NCBI GenBank assembly: GCA_900552645.1
Contig: USAN01000004.1
Span: 124,001-188,000 of the forward strand
Source: an uncultured Bacteroides sp.
Lineage (GTDB): Bacteria > Bacteroidota > Bacteroidia > Bacteroidales > Bacteroidaceae
DNA length: 64,000 bases
Direction: 5' to 3'
In this document: one piece after another, positions 17,397-27,160 of the stretch
Position numbering within the stretch: the stretch's first letter is position 1
Layout of the letters: each line of letters starts with the position of its first letter
Position numbers and translations under genes: made by a program
The notes under the pieces: model-generated
What the model was told of the DNA's origin: nothing
The model's database searches: none
Seen by the model: the letters and a program-made list of their open reading frames with translations, nothing else

Positions 17397-19325
17397 TTAT
17401 TTTCCAGAACCCCATTCAGGAGCATTCTTGTCAAACCATACTCTTTCGTCGTGCAAAACTTTACTGTACATACCATCAGATGTAGGAGTAAAGCCTTGTA
17501 ACTTATAAGCTTCTAATTTAATAGGTCCCATAATATCGGTATCAGATATACTTCCTGTAGGGAAACGGCGTGGAATAGCGTTTGCAGCTACCTCTGTATA
17601 TTTCTTTCTTGGAAGAATAGTTGAATTAAAGCTAGGATAACCCGAACGACGTGACGTTACAAATTGCTCGTTAGGATAGATAGTAAAATGCAACATTTCC
17701 TGAAGATATATTTTTTCAAGCTTTTCGGCAGCTGTTCCAGTGAAAGCATACTGACTACCTGCAAGCATAGCATCTATTTCGCCATCTTTCAAGTCGATTG
17801 CACCTTCATTAGGATCGTATCCGAAGCAACCGGTTACCGTACTGTAATAAGCTACTTGATTCAATTTTGCAAGTTTGTCAAATTCCTGAACAGATAACTT
17901 CAATGCCTTCTTATAATATTTTTCAGCATCAGCTTCACGACCATCAAGCATTGCAAATTCAGCAAGGTAAAGATTAATCTCGGCCGAACTTAAATACATA
18001 CCATACCAAGGACGATCATTTGTCTTGAATGTATACACATCGCCTGGAAGAGTTGCATTTTCCACCTGACTTGCAGCATTGTAGCTTCTACCGATAATCA
18101 TCATCTGATTAAGTGTAGAATATGTAGTATACTGCTTTGGATTCTTTGAATCTTTATCATAAAGAGTAAGTTCAGTTGCAGCATTTGCATAAGTAGAAGG
18201 GAAGAACCATTTATACTTACCAGTATTATCATTTCCTGCCATCCATTCTTCTGTCAAACCATAATAACGTACCCATGGTTCGCCAAGACCACCCCATTTT
18301 TGGAAGTGCTTCTTGCCATTTGCATCTGTTGTGTATACAACATTCTTTTCTATAAAATCAGGAATGCTCTTGCCTGCATCATAGAAACCTTGAATAACCT
18401 TTGAGTTCCAGCTATTTTTCTTATAGAAGAAACGTACACGAGGATCGACATTCTTTACCATTAAATTCATGACAGACTCTGTAGCTGCACAACCTGTAAA
18501 ACCATTGCTCCAGTGATATATATAGTCATTTCTGTCATTATTGCTGGTAGTAATGAACTTATTGAACAATACATCGTCATCCATAGAATCAAGGTATCCA
18601 CATGCAGCCTTCTCAACACTAGAAGCAATAGCTTTAGCCTGAGTAGGATCTTGATTTAAAAGACGAACTGCTATACGAAGTTTCAATGAATTGGCAAATT
18701 TAGCCCACTTCTTTACATTACCTCCATAGATAACATCTTGCGAACTTGTCATATGTACATTCTCGGTAGTAAATGCTGTTATTGCATCGTCAAGGTCTGC
18801 AAGCCATGCCTTGTACATTTCTTCCTGTGTATCGTAACCAGGAGTAATTGTACCACCATATGCAGCACGACAAGCTTCCGAGAAAGGCATTGACCCATAA
18901 AGATCAGAATCGAATATTCCAAGATAAACCGTAAGAATCTTAGTTGCAGCCAGATAAGGAGCATTTACAGCTTTTTCGGCATCGCTATAAGATTTCATTA
19001 CGTTCTCCATATCACGTACATAGCGAAGAGTCTTAATATATTGAGAACCTTTGTCGCCGGTAGCAGTTAAAGTCAGGATTGACTCTGAAGCTCCACCAGT
19101 TGAAATACCCATACCCGACCATGAATACATCATGGGTGCATTGTAAAAGTATTCTAGATAACCCTGCGGTTCGAACTGATTTACAGCTTCCGCAAACAGA
19201 TAACTCATATTTGGAGTTACCACAGCTGCCGGGTCTTGGTTCATTGTAGAGAAATCGTCACGGCAACTGCTAAAAACAGCACTACTTAATGCTAAAGCAG
19301 CTATAATTGATTTATTTAGTTTCAT
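17397..19325 (-). CDS. SusD/RagB-type nutrient-binding outer-membrane lipoprotein
   Basis: The 642-residue product begins with a lipoprotein signal ending SAVFSSC (Cys21) and matches the SusD-like_2 family, as does the first SusD protein. It is about 100 residues longer than that one. SusD hallmarks include KWAKFANSLKLRIAVRL near residue 205, the SAEINLYLAEFAMLDG helix near residue 445, and TSRRSGYPSFN near residue 565. It should be the surface ligand-binding partner of the SusC-like porin encoded 20 bases upstream. The ligand is unknown. It ends at 17397, 14 bases before the hairpin region. Confidence 0.92.
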   Translation of the reverse strand: MKLNKSIIAALALSSAVFSSCRDDFSTMNQDPAAVVTPNMSYLFAEAVNQFEPQGYLEYFYNAPMMYSWSGMGISTGGASESILTLTATGDKGSQYIKTLRYVRDMENVMKSYSDAEKAVNAPYLAATKILTVYLGIFDSDLYGSMPFSEACRAAYGGTITPGYDTQEEMYKAWLADLDDAITAFTTENVHMTSSQDVIYGGNVKKWAKFANSLKLRIAVRLLNQDPTQAKAIASSVEKAACGYLDSMDDDVLFNKFITTSNNDRNDYIYHWSNGFTGCAATESVMNLMVKNVDPRVRFFYKKNSWNSKVIQGFYDAGKSIPDFIEKNVVYTTDANGKKHFQKWGGLGEPWVRYYGLTEEWMAGNDNTGKYKWFFPSTYANAATELTLYDKDSKNPKQYTTYSTLNQMMIIGRSYNAASQVENATLPGDVYTFKTNDRPWYGMYLSSAEINLYLAEFAMLDGREADAEKYYKKALKLSVQEFDKLAKLNQVAYYSTVTGCFGYDPNEGAIDLKDGEIDAMLAGSQYAFTGTAAEKLEKIYLQEMLHFTIYPNEQFVTSRRSGYPSFNSTILPRKKYTEVAANAIPRRFPTGSISDTDIMGPIKLEAYKLQGFTPTSDGMYSKVLHDERVWFDKNAPEWGSGK

Positions 19326-19345
19326 ATAATTCTGGTTTTAGGTAA

Positions 19346-22300
19346 TTAGAATGACGCATTGATAGTTAATGTATAACTTGCGGTATACGGACTAACCGAA
19401 CGGATCATAAACTGTGAAGCCTGTGTTCCGCGAAGAGATTCAGGGTTGAAGTTATTAGGAAGTGAATTCAACAAATAACCAAGATTTCTTCCTGCCAATG
19501 ATAAACTCATGCTTGATGCACCAATTTTGCTAGCTAATGAAGCTGGTACACGATAGTTCAAAGAAACCTCACGCAAAGCAATATAGTTCAATTCATGGAA
19601 CCAGTCGTTATTCTTAGTTACAGAAGCACGTCCCCATGAGTTATTCCAATAATTCCATGAAGATGCATGCTGTGGATCTACGATACCTCTTTCATATAAT
19701 GACTGATATGTTTCGCCACCATCTGCAATAGTATATGTTCCTGTAGGAGTATTAATAGTCTTTCCCCCAGGCATTATTGCGTTAGGAATGATACCATCTT
19801 CGTAAGTTAAGCCATCCCATATTGATTTATATGTAATACCTCCGTGTGCCGCACTTGTACCTTCCAAAGAACTCTTCAAGTAACCATATGCTGTACCGTA
19901 GTGTGATCCATAAATAGCAACCATACCACCAAATCTCATATCTGTAGCAACATTAAGAGTCCAGTTCTTATAGCGTAAAGAAGTGCTTATACTTCCAAGG
20001 AAATCAGGTTGGATTGATCCTACAGTTCTTTCTTCGCCCGAACGAGTATAATATACAGAATGACGTCCATTGTATGAAGCAAGTTCCAATATAGGAAGAC
20101 CTGTTTTTTCATCATATTCAGGAGCAGCATCCGAAACCAAAGTACCATACTCTCCACCAACTTCTGCTACTGATGCTATACGGTAGTTACCATAATTAGA
20201 CGCACCTGTAAGATTAATGAAGTTAGCTACATTCTTATGAAGACTTACAATTTTCGAATCATTCTTAGTATAGGTAAAATTAAGATTCCATGTAAAATCC
20301 TTAGTATCTACAGGAGTAGTATTCAAAGCTATTTCAATACCAGAGTTCTGAATATTTCCAGCATTTACATACTGAGAAGATAAACCGGATACCCATGGAA
20401 CTGAGATCTGCATGATTTGATCCTTTGTATTTTCCTTATAATATGTAAAGTCCAAACCTATACGATTTCTAAGAAAACGCCAGTCAAGACCTACTTCCCA
20501 TGATGTTTTACGCTCAGGTTTAAGATTTGAATCGTAAGACGTTGAAGGAATACTCATTGAATAGTTATCTCCGTTGTTTGTTGTAGAAGTAAATAAGCTA
20601 TAAGCAGAGTTTACAAGATAAGAATTTGTATCATTTCCAACTTGTGCCCAAGATCCACGAATTTTTGCAAAACTAATCCATGAAGGGAGTTTATCGCGGA
20701 ATGTTTCATGAATCAACCATGAACCCGAGATGGAAGGATAGAAATATGAATAGTTACCATGCTTGTCTGCATATACCAATGATGACGACCAGTCATTACG
20801 TCCGGTTACATCAACAAATACTTGATCTTTCCAACTTAAAGCAATCTGACCAGCTACAGAAAGAATAGTCTTTTCACCACTTATAACACCACTATAACTT
20901 GGAGTTTTCTTTGAGTTATTGATAAAATATTGACCAGGTACAACAAGGCCTCCATTGGTATTTTCGGACATTGACTGTTCGAAATTATGATAATACTCAC
21001 CACGAAGGAAACCGTTAATATTAAAATCGCTAAAATCTTTATCCCATAAGAAGTTTGCATTCAAGTTAGTCTGTTCCTTTGTATAAAGTCCCATTCTATA
21101 AAAGCCACCTTCATTAGCATAACCACTACCCAATTCCTTAGCTTCATTTCTCTTGTAGAAATAGTTATAGTTACCTTCGGTAGTAAACTTAAGCCAGCTG
21201 TTAAGATCGGCAGTCACCTTCAACGAAGGACGGAACATTGTTTCTTTTTGAGTATATTCGTTTTCGTAAATGCTCCACCATGTTGAACTACCCGGTGCAT
21301 GTCCATATTCATCGCCATAATCAGGAGAAGCCAAACCACCGTGCGAACCTTTGTATCTTGTGCGCCAGTAACGAGAGTCATACATACGATCCCATGTACC
21401 ATCAATGAAGTTTTCGCCAAAGTTTGTAGAGCCACCCTGTTTTGGAGTTGAGTTAGCAAAAGAAACAGCTGCATCTACCTCAACATCCTTGCTTATTTTA
21501 TGTGAAGCCTTAACAAGAAAGGAAAGACGTTCGAAACTGTTATTAGGAGTATTTCCATCGGCATATTTGTAAGACAAAGATGAATAGAAAGATGTAGTTT
21601 CATTACCACCCTGAATAGCAACGTTTGTATTACTGTTGAAACCGTTATCGTAAGCATCTACGAAGTTATTCTTGAATGGAGAGTAAGCGACAGTAGAATA
21701 ATCATAGAATTCTATGTCCTGTCCATCAAATTTAGGACCCCATGAAACACCACCACCCCAAGTAAGTGAACGTTTTCCATCGGCATTCAAATAGAATGAG
21801 TTAGTATCCTGCGCATTGTTAGAGGATTTATAGTAGTTATATCCAGACATATATCCGGCACCACGTTCATTCTGGAAATCAGGACCTCCATATACATGGT
21901 CAATACCAAATGTCTGAGAAAAGTTAACTCCTAATCCTTTTTTACCTTTTCCACTTTTTGTAGTGATTACAACTGCACCATTCAAACCTCTAGAGCCATA
22001 CAAAGCAGTTGCTGCAGCACCTTTCAAGACAGAAACAGTAGCAAAATCATCAGGGTTCAAGTTCTTAAGTTCATTACCCCAGTCGGTATCACTCTGACTC
22101 CAATCAGCATCACCATCCTTAACTGCATTATCAAGAATTACACCATCTACTACATAAATAGGCTGATTATTCTTTCCTAAAGTAGATGCACCACGAATCA
22201 AAATTTTAGAAGATCCGAACAAGCCACCATCACCAGCAGAGATTTCTACACCAGCAACTTTTCCTTGCAATGCCGAAACCGGATTAACTAGATTAGAGTT

Positions 22301-22735
22301 AAGTTCATCCCCCTTCATTTCTGTCATGGCATAGCCAAGTGCCTTAGTCGGACGTTTCATGCCCAATGCAGTTACTACTACTTCTTGCAACTGCTGTGAA
22401 TCATCTTGAAGTAGAATATTTAAAGGACTACCTGCGTACTTTACTTCCTGGGTCTTATAACCAATATAAGAAACGACAAGAATATCACCATTTTTTACAT
22501 TATTAAGGGTAAAGTCACCATCAATATTTGTAATTGTACCGTTAGTAGTTCCTTTAACTACTATAGAAGCCCCGATTACGGCCTCACCTGTAGCGTCTTT
22601 CACAATACCTTTACAGGTTTCATTTTGTTGGGCAACTTCCAATGGAAATTTTGTTCCCATCTCGGCCATAACCCGTCCTCCCGACATGCTTAAGAAAAAC
22701 AGTAGCATGCTCACCGAAGTTAATCGTTTTAACAT
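19346..22735 (-). CDS. SusC/RagA-type TonB-dependent outer-membrane transporter
   Basis: The 1129-residue product has a signal peptide (about 1-25), a carboxypeptidase-regulatory-like domain (about 40-110, CKGIVKDATGEAVIGAS onwards), a QLQEVVVTALGMKR TonB-box segment near 113, a plug (about 135-260) and an outer-membrane barrel ending TLTINASF. It is the first gene of the second leftward SusCD operon. The N-terminal 115 residues are much more like those of the first SusC protein than the barrels are, as expected if the pair arose by duplication and the ligand-facing parts diverged. The promoter box is at 22832-22839. No local regulator is seen. Confidence 0.95.
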   Translation of the reverse strand: MLKRLTSVSMLLFFLSMSGGRVMAEMGTKFPLEVAQQNETCKGIVKDATGEAVIGASIVVKGTTNGTITNIDGDFTLNNVKNGDILVVSYIGYKTQEVKYAGSPLNILLQDDSQQLQEVVVTALGMKRPTKALGYAMTEMKGDELNSNLVNPVSALQGKVAGVEISAGDGGLFGSSKILIRGASTLGKNNQPIYVVDGVILDNAVKDGDADWSQSDTDWGNELKNLNPDDFATVSVLKGAAATALYGSRGLNGAVVITTKSGKGKKGLGVNFSQTFGIDHVYGGPDFQNERGAGYMSGYNYYKSSNNAQDTNSFYLNADGKRSLTWGGGVSWGPKFDGQDIEFYDYSTVAYSPFKNNFVDAYDNGFNSNTNVAIQGGNETTSFYSSLSYKYADGNTPNNSFERLSFLVKASHKISKDVEVDAAVSFANSTPKQGGSTNFGENFIDGTWDRMYDSRYWRTRYKGSHGGLASPDYGDEYGHAPGSSTWWSIYENEYTQKETMFRPSLKVTADLNSWLKFTTEGNYNYFYKRNEAKELGSGYANEGGFYRMGLYTKEQTNLNANFLWDKDFSDFNINGFLRGEYYHNFEQSMSENTNGGLVVPGQYFINNSKKTPSYSGVISGEKTILSVAGQIALSWKDQVFVDVTGRNDWSSSLVYADKHGNYSYFYPSISGSWLIHETFRDKLPSWISFAKIRGSWAQVGNDTNSYLVNSAYSLFTSTTNNGDNYSMSIPSTSYDSNLKPERKTSWEVGLDWRFLRNRIGLDFTYYKENTKDQIMQISVPWVSGLSSQYVNAGNIQNSGIEIALNTTPVDTKDFTWNLNFTYTKNDSKIVSLHKNVANFINLTGASNYGNYRIASVAEVGGEYGTLVSDAAPEYDEKTGLPILELASYNGRHSVYYTRSGEERTVGSIQPDFLGSISTSLRYKNWTLNVATDMRFGGMVAIYGSHYGTAYGYLKSSLEGTSAAHGGITYKSIWDGLTYEDGIIPNAIMPGGKTINTPTGTYTIADGGETYQSLYERGIVDPQHASSWNYWNNSWGRASVTKNNDWFHELNYIALREVSLNYRVPASLASKIGASSMSLSLAGRNLGYLLNSLPNNFNPESLRGTQASQFMIRSVSPYTASYTLTINASF

Positions 22736-23093
22736 AGTTGTGATTTTTTAAGTGTTATAATTTAAAAACAAGAGATAAAATTCATAATTTAATATAAGTG
22801 TATTTTTACATTTATTTTAGGTTCAACGCGACAAATATATATATTTTTTATATTATTCCTTATATTTAAAATAATTATTTTTTTTATTCGTCTTATTTAT
22901 ATAAATTTATTAGATACATAAGGTTATTAACAAAAATATTTAAGTAATACACTCGGTTTTAATTTAACATACTTACATATTTTACAATTTTGCAATTAAC
23001 ATATACACAAAATTACAATCTGTATATTTTAGCTATATATATGTAACAGTCATTAAGTGATGCATTTTTACTTAGAAAAAAATATGAAACAAA
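22736..23093. other. Intergenic region upstream of the second SusC gene
   Basis: About 360 bases of very AT-rich DNA contain the SusC promoter box near 22832. No gene or clear repeat was found in the rest. Confidence 0.55.
22832..22839 (-). promoter_or_regulatory. -7 box of the second SusCD operon
   Basis: Reverse-strand TATATTTG, 97 bases before the start codon. The flanks (TTTTAGGTT upstream on the plus strand and a TATATAT run after it) resemble those at 13305-13330. No convincing -33 box. Confidence 0.5.
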
Positions 23094-23131
23094 AAGGATA
23101 GGCTATCATATCAATATGATAGCCTATCCTT
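23094..23131 (-). terminator. Terminator of the DMT transporter gene
   Basis: AAGGATAGGCTATCATAT (23094-23111) and its perfect complement (23114-23131) form an 18-bp arm pair, with a T run on the reverse strand. It lies 34 bases after the transporter stop codon. Confidence 0.85.
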
Positions 23132-23164
23132 AATTAATTTATCAATTATTTTTTCTAATAACCT

Positions 23165-24085
23165 TTACTTAGTTCCAATATACAAGAATATCATTCCTAT
23201 TAATACCAAAGCGAGATCAACTGCTTTACTTTTAAGATTCTTTTCACGAAACCACATAGCACCAAATATGAAAGAAACGATTACGCTTGATCGCCTTACC
23301 ATTGATACTATAGAAATCATTGCTCCATCTAGACTTAAAGAGTAGAAATATACAAAATCGGCCGCCGAAAGAAAGATAGAAATAAGTATTATGCACCAAT
23401 CCCATCTGAATGGAGTAGTATTTTTTCGGTTTGGCCACCATAACAACATAAGCATTGCTCCCATCATGAATAACTGATAAATATTATACCACGACTGAAC
23501 TATCATCCTATCCAAACCAATTCCTCCCTGACTTACGGGAGCCATTAGATATTTGTCGTATAGGCCGCTTATTGCACCTAGTACGGCTGCAACAACAATT
23601 GAATATATCCATTTATTATTCTTGAAATTTATACCTTCTTTTCTTCCACTACGACTGAGCATGAAAAAAGAAGCTAGGGCAAGCAATACACCTATCCACT
23701 GATAAATATTGAGCTTTTCGCCAAAAACTAAAAGTGCACCTACAAGAACCATTACTGGACGAGTGGCATTTATAGGTCCAACTATCGTAATTGGAAGATT
23801 TTTCATTCCAAAATACCCAAATACCCACGACGTTAGTACTATGAAAGATTTTAAAAGTACATATTTCTGTACTTCCCATCCGGCTTGAGGCACGAAAAAA
23901 AGAGTATTTTCAAGAACTTTAGGAGTATAGTATGACAATAAAATGAAGGGAAGAAATAGCATACTTGAAAATAGGGTGTTAAGAAATAACACAGGAATAA
24001 CTGCATTATTATCCAAGGAATGCTTTTTAAACACATCATAAAAACCCAGCAATGCTGCCGAGAGGAAAGCAAATATTAACCACAT
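23165..24085 (-). CDS. EamA/DMT-family membrane transporter
   Basis: The 306-residue protein has about ten hydrophobic segments in two repeats of five, the EamA arrangement of the drug/metabolite transporter superfamily (for example LIFAFLSAALLGFYDVFKKH at the start and VDLALVLIGMIFLYIGTK at the end). The conserved mid-repeat segment PITIVGPINATRPVMVLVG lies near residue 100. It is an inner-membrane permease for a small metabolite; the substrate is not predictable. A divergent promoter box (reverse-strand TACCTTTG, 24123-24116) drives it, facing away from the radical SAM gene. It is followed by a strong terminator. Confidence 0.85.
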   Translation of the reverse strand: MWLIFAFLSAALLGFYDVFKKHSLDNNAVIPVLFLNTLFSSMLFLPFILLSYYTPKVLENTLFFVPQAGWEVQKYVLLKSFIVLTSWVFGYFGMKNLPITIVGPINATRPVMVLVGALLVFGEKLNIYQWIGVLLALASFFMLSRSGRKEGINFKNNKWIYSIVVAAVLGAISGLYDKYLMAPVSQGGIGLDRMIVQSWYNIYQLFMMGAMLMLLWWPNRKNTTPFRWDWCIILISIFLSAADFVYFYSLSLDGAMISIVSMVRRSSVIVSFIFGAMWFREKNLKSKAVDLALVLIGMIFLYIGTK

Positions 24086-24115
24086 AACAATTTTTACCTT
24101 TTATTAAATTGGGTG

Positions 24116-24151
24116 CAAAGGTATAACAAATGAAGCAAATAACTACATTTG
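24116..24151. promoter_or_regulatory. Divergent promoter pair
   Basis: Reverse-strand TACCTTTG (24123-24116) serves the DMT transporter and forward TACATTTG (24144-24151) serves the radical SAM gene. The -33 boxes are not clear. Confidence 0.5.
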
Positions 24152-24172
24152 CAAAACTATAATATTACTGAT

Positions 24173-25447
24173 ATGCTTACCGAAAACATTCTTTCCAAAG
24201 TAAAGATTCTTACAGAATCGGCCAAATATGACGTATCTTGCTCAAGTAGCGGTACGGTACGTCACGGGGTGAAAGGAAGCGTAGGAAATACAGTAGGAGG
24301 AATAGGAATATGTCATAGTTTTGCCGAAGACGGACGATGCATATCATTATTAAAAATAATGCTTTCAAATAGCTGTATTTTTGATTGTGCATATTGTATC
24401 AATAGGCGCACCAATGATATACCACGAGCTACTTTATCAGTAAGCGAGCTTGTTACGCTTACAATGGAATTTTATAGAAGAAATTATATAGAAGGTCTTT
24501 TTCTCTCTTCAGGAATAGTAAGAAATGCCGATTATACAATGGAAAGGCTGGTAAGAGTAGCCAAGGATTTGAGATTAACACATAAATTCAATGGATATAT
24601 ACATTTAAAGAGCATTCCAGGAGCAAGTAGAGAACTGGTTAACGAAGCAGGTCTATACGCCGATCGTCTGAGTGTAAACCTTGAAATTCCTACTGAAGAA
24701 AATCTTAAACTATTGGCGCCCGAGAAAGATCATAAAAGTATTTTTGCTCCGATGTCATATATAAAACAAGGTATTCTTATTAATAAAGAAGATAAAAGGA
24801 AATTCAGACATGTTCCTAGATTTGTGCCTGCAGGTCAAAGTACACAAATGATAATTGGAGCTACCCCGGAAACCGACAAAGACATACTTTATCTCTCCTC
24901 TTCCTTATATAATATACCAACTATGCGAAGAGTATATTACTCGGGATATGTATCTGTAAACACTTACGATAACAGACTGCCTATTTTGAAACAGCCTCCT
25001 CTGGTTCGCGAAAACAGACTTTACCAGGCCGATTGGCTAATGAGGTTCTATCAATTTGATGTAAAAGAGATTGTCGATGAAGTTAATCCAAATCTAGATC
25101 TTGATATTGATCCTAAATTAGGTTGGGCATTGCGTCATCCAGAAATGTTTCCTATAGATATAAATCGTGCCGATTATGAAATGATATTGAGAATACCAGG
25201 CATAGGAGTAAAGTCGGCACGTCTAATAGTAAGTTCTAGGCAATTTGGTAAATTGGGCTACTATTCACTAAAAAAAATGGGGGTAGTAATGAAGAAGGCA
25301 CAATATTTCATTACATGCAACGAACTTCCTATGCATACTATAAATGAAATAAGTCCTTCTACAGTAAGACGACTACTTATGCCAAAGTCTAAAAATAAAG
25401 TAGATGAATGTCAGCTTTTACTTCCATTTGAAGAAAACCGATTATAG
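24173..25447 (+). CDS. Radical SAM protein, DNA modification/repair family (TIGR03916 type)
   Basis: The 424-residue protein matches the putative DNA modification/repair radical SAM family. The cluster-binding Cys motif is CIFDCAYC (about residues 63-70). The start of the family is also recognisable (AKYDVSCSSSGTVRHG, about residues 17-32). A helix-hairpin-helix, RIPGIGVKSARLIVSSRQ, lies near residue 345 and suggests DNA binding. I chose ATG at 24173; an earlier in-frame TTG at 24149 overlaps the -7 box. The usual partner, a TIGR03915 protein, is next door but encoded on the opposite strand, ending 10 bases away. The reaction is not established. Confidence 0.85.
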   Translation: MLTENILSKVKILTESAKYDVSCSSSGTVRHGVKGSVGNTVGGIGICHSFAEDGRCISLLKIMLSNSCIFDCAYCINRRTNDIPRATLSVSELVTLTMEFYRRNYIEGLFLSSGIVRNADYTMERLVRVAKDLRLTHKFNGYIHLKSIPGASRELVNEAGLYADRLSVNLEIPTEENLKLLAPEKDHKSIFAPMSYIKQGILINKEDKRKFRHVPRFVPAGQSTQMIIGATPETDKDILYLSSSLYNIPTMRRVYYSGYVSVNTYDNRLPILKQPPLVRENRLYQADWLMRFYQFDVKEIVDEVNPNLDLDIDPKLGWALRHPEMFPIDINRADYEMILRIPGIGVKSARLIVSSRQFGKLGYYSLKKMGVVMKKAQYFITCNELPMHTINEISPSTVRRLLMPKSKNKVDECQLLLPFEENRL

Positions 25448-25457
25448 TGAAGTTTTA

Positions 25458-26228
25458 TCATCTCTGTTTCTCGGTTATATACTTCCAGTATCTTACAGGC
25501 ATATCTTGTTTATGCTTGCGTGGATTTAATCTTTCCTTTATGCATACCGAATTAAAATAAGTCTTCCAAAGATCTTGAAACAGCTTCTCATTACTATCCA
25601 TCATGCTTTCAGAAAGCTTACCCGTTAAGAGATGAATCTGATGAGAATCTTTAAAGGTTACCTGTTCTACGGTATCAAGATTATAATAGAATCCGTATTC
25701 GCGAAGAGTATCATAAATTAGCCATGCCTGATCATTAAATCTATCCTGAAAATGATTTACAGATATTGGAAGAACATTATACACCGGAGCAGTAGGAGCA
25801 AAATAAGTACCGTCTACTGCTTTTTGAAATCTAATAAACTGCAGCATTCTCATTCTTTCGTATGAGACCTTCTTAAAAAGTTGAGACAAAAAAAGTACAT
25901 CCTCATCTGCAAAGTTCATTTCAATTGAAGTAGGTGCATCAATATTCTTGCATATGTATCTAAAAAGTACATTATCTATTTCATCGGTTTCGGAGAGCCA
26001 ACAGTAAGTAATCTGCGCCAATGCTGTAGCGGAAAGCTTCTTTCGTAATGCATTCCACACTCTTAGCGATTTGTTTTCATCGGCAGTAACGGTCATCGTA
26101 TACTCGCAGAATAGTGGTAGCTGACTTCCTTCCCTAACCAACAAATTAGGGAAAAGCTTATTGGCATATGCTTCGAACACGCACGTAAGCAAACCGTCGA
26201 AAGTATAATCGTAAACGAAAACAGTCAT
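25458..26228 (-). CDS. TIGR03915 (DUF4130-type) putative DNA metabolism protein
   Basis: The 256-residue protein starts MTVFVYDYTFDGLLTCVFEAY, the typical opening of the TIGR03915/DUF4130 family that accompanies the radical SAM protein encoded next to it. The middle contains MRMLQFIRFQKAVDG and YFAPTAPVYNVLP (about residues 136-165), and the C-terminus ends LNPRKHKQDMPVRYWKY. The pair is thought to act in DNA repair or modification, based on their constant association, but the chemistry is unknown. In this window the two genes converge with a 10-base gap instead of lying head to tail, so they need separate promoters. Confidence 0.85.
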   Translation of the reverse strand: MTVFVYDYTFDGLLTCVFEAYANKLFPNLLVREGSQLPLFCEYTMTVTADENKSLRVWNALRKKLSATALAQITYCWLSETDEIDNVLFRYICKNIDAPTSIEMNFADEDVLFLSQLFKKVSYERMRMLQFIRFQKAVDGTYFAPTAPVYNVLPISVNHFQDRFNDQAWLIYDTLREYGFYYNLDTVEQVTFKDSHQIHLLTGKLSESMMDSNEKLFQDLWKTYFNSVCIKERLNPRKHKQDMPVRYWKYITEKQR

Positions 26229-26309
26229 CTTTATTATATTACTATTTCTTAAGATACCGAAAAGTAAAGTTCTTTTTCTATTAAATAAATACAGATATTA
26301 CAGATGGGT

Positions 26310-27062
26310 CTAATTCAAGAAAAGATTTTCAGGATATCCTATATCAACCAAAAAAAGAGCATGTCCCGGTACAGAACTTCCTGCAGAACAGCGATTTTTA
26401 TTTTCTATTACATTTCGGAATTCCTGTACACTCATCTTTCCTCTTCCAACTTCAACCAAAGTACCAACTATTGCACGTACCATATTTCTTAGGAACCTAT
26501 CAGCTTGTATAGTAAAGACCCATTCTTTTTCATTTATCTTAGTCCATTCGGCATGCATTATTTTACAGTTATTAGTCTTTACATCTGTATGCAACTTACT
26601 GAAGCTTGTAAAGTCAGTGTATTCAAATAGAGTCTTTGCCGCCTCATTCATAAGTGCAAAGTCCAATGGCTGAAAAAGTCGCCAACTATATTTCCTATTA
26701 AAAGGATTTTTTTCTGTAGTTACATAATATTTATACGTGCGATATGTAGCATCGAAACGAGTATGAGCCTCTTCTTTTACAGGAACGACATTGTATACAG
26801 AGATATCATGAGGAAGAAGACGATTTAACTTATCTGTTACCGAATCACAATTCATCTTAGTTTCCGAATCAAAATGAGCAACCATAAGTCGTGCATGTAC
26901 TCCAGCATCAGTTCTCCCCGCACCTATTACTTCTACTTCTCTTCTCATGAAGATTGAAAGAGCTTTCATTAGTTCAGCCTGAACACTGTTTCCATTTGGT
27001 TGTATTTGCCAACCATGATAATTTGTTCCGTCGTAAGCCAAATATATAAAGTATCTATACAT
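26310..27062 (-). CDS. truA: tRNA pseudouridine(38-40) synthase TruA
   Basis: The 250-residue enzyme makes pseudouridine at positions 38 to 40 in the tRNA anticodon stem. The family start YFIYLAYDGTNYHGWQIQPN and the catalytic loop GAGRTDAGVHA, with Asp52 as the nucleophile, are both present. The segment DRFLRNMVRAIVGTLVEVG near residue 180 is also conserved. Length is normal. A -7 box TAACTTTG on the reverse strand (27092-27085) lies 23 bases before the ATG. It is followed, after 81 bases, by the TIGR03915 gene in the same direction. Confidence 0.96.
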   Translation of the reverse strand: MYRYFIYLAYDGTNYHGWQIQPNGNSVQAELMKALSIFMRREVEVIGAGRTDAGVHARLMVAHFDSETKMNCDSVTDKLNRLLPHDISVYNVVPVKEEAHTRFDATYRTYKYYVTTEKNPFNRKYSWRLFQPLDFALMNEAAKTLFEYTDFTSFSKLHTDVKTNNCKIMHAEWTKINEKEWVFTIQADRFLRNMVRAIVGTLVEVGRGKMSVQEFRNVIENKNRCSAGSSVPGHALFLVDIGYPENLFLN

Positions 27063-27084
27063 ATTAATAATTAAATAAGAAATA

Positions 27085-27092
27085 CAAAGTTA
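27085..27092 (-). promoter_or_regulatory. -7 box of truA
   Basis: Reverse-strand TAACTTTG matches TAnnTTTG close to the truA start. The -33 element is not clear. Confidence 0.5.
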
Positions 27093-27160
27093 ACCCATAA
27101 AATCAAGATTTCGGTATCACAAATGGTTTATATATCTAAAAATGAGTTTATCAACCAATA

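Noticed and set aside
24149..24172. TTG start giving an 8-residue longer radical SAM protein
   Set aside because: The TTG overlaps the -7 box, and the ATG at 24173 gives the usual start of the family.
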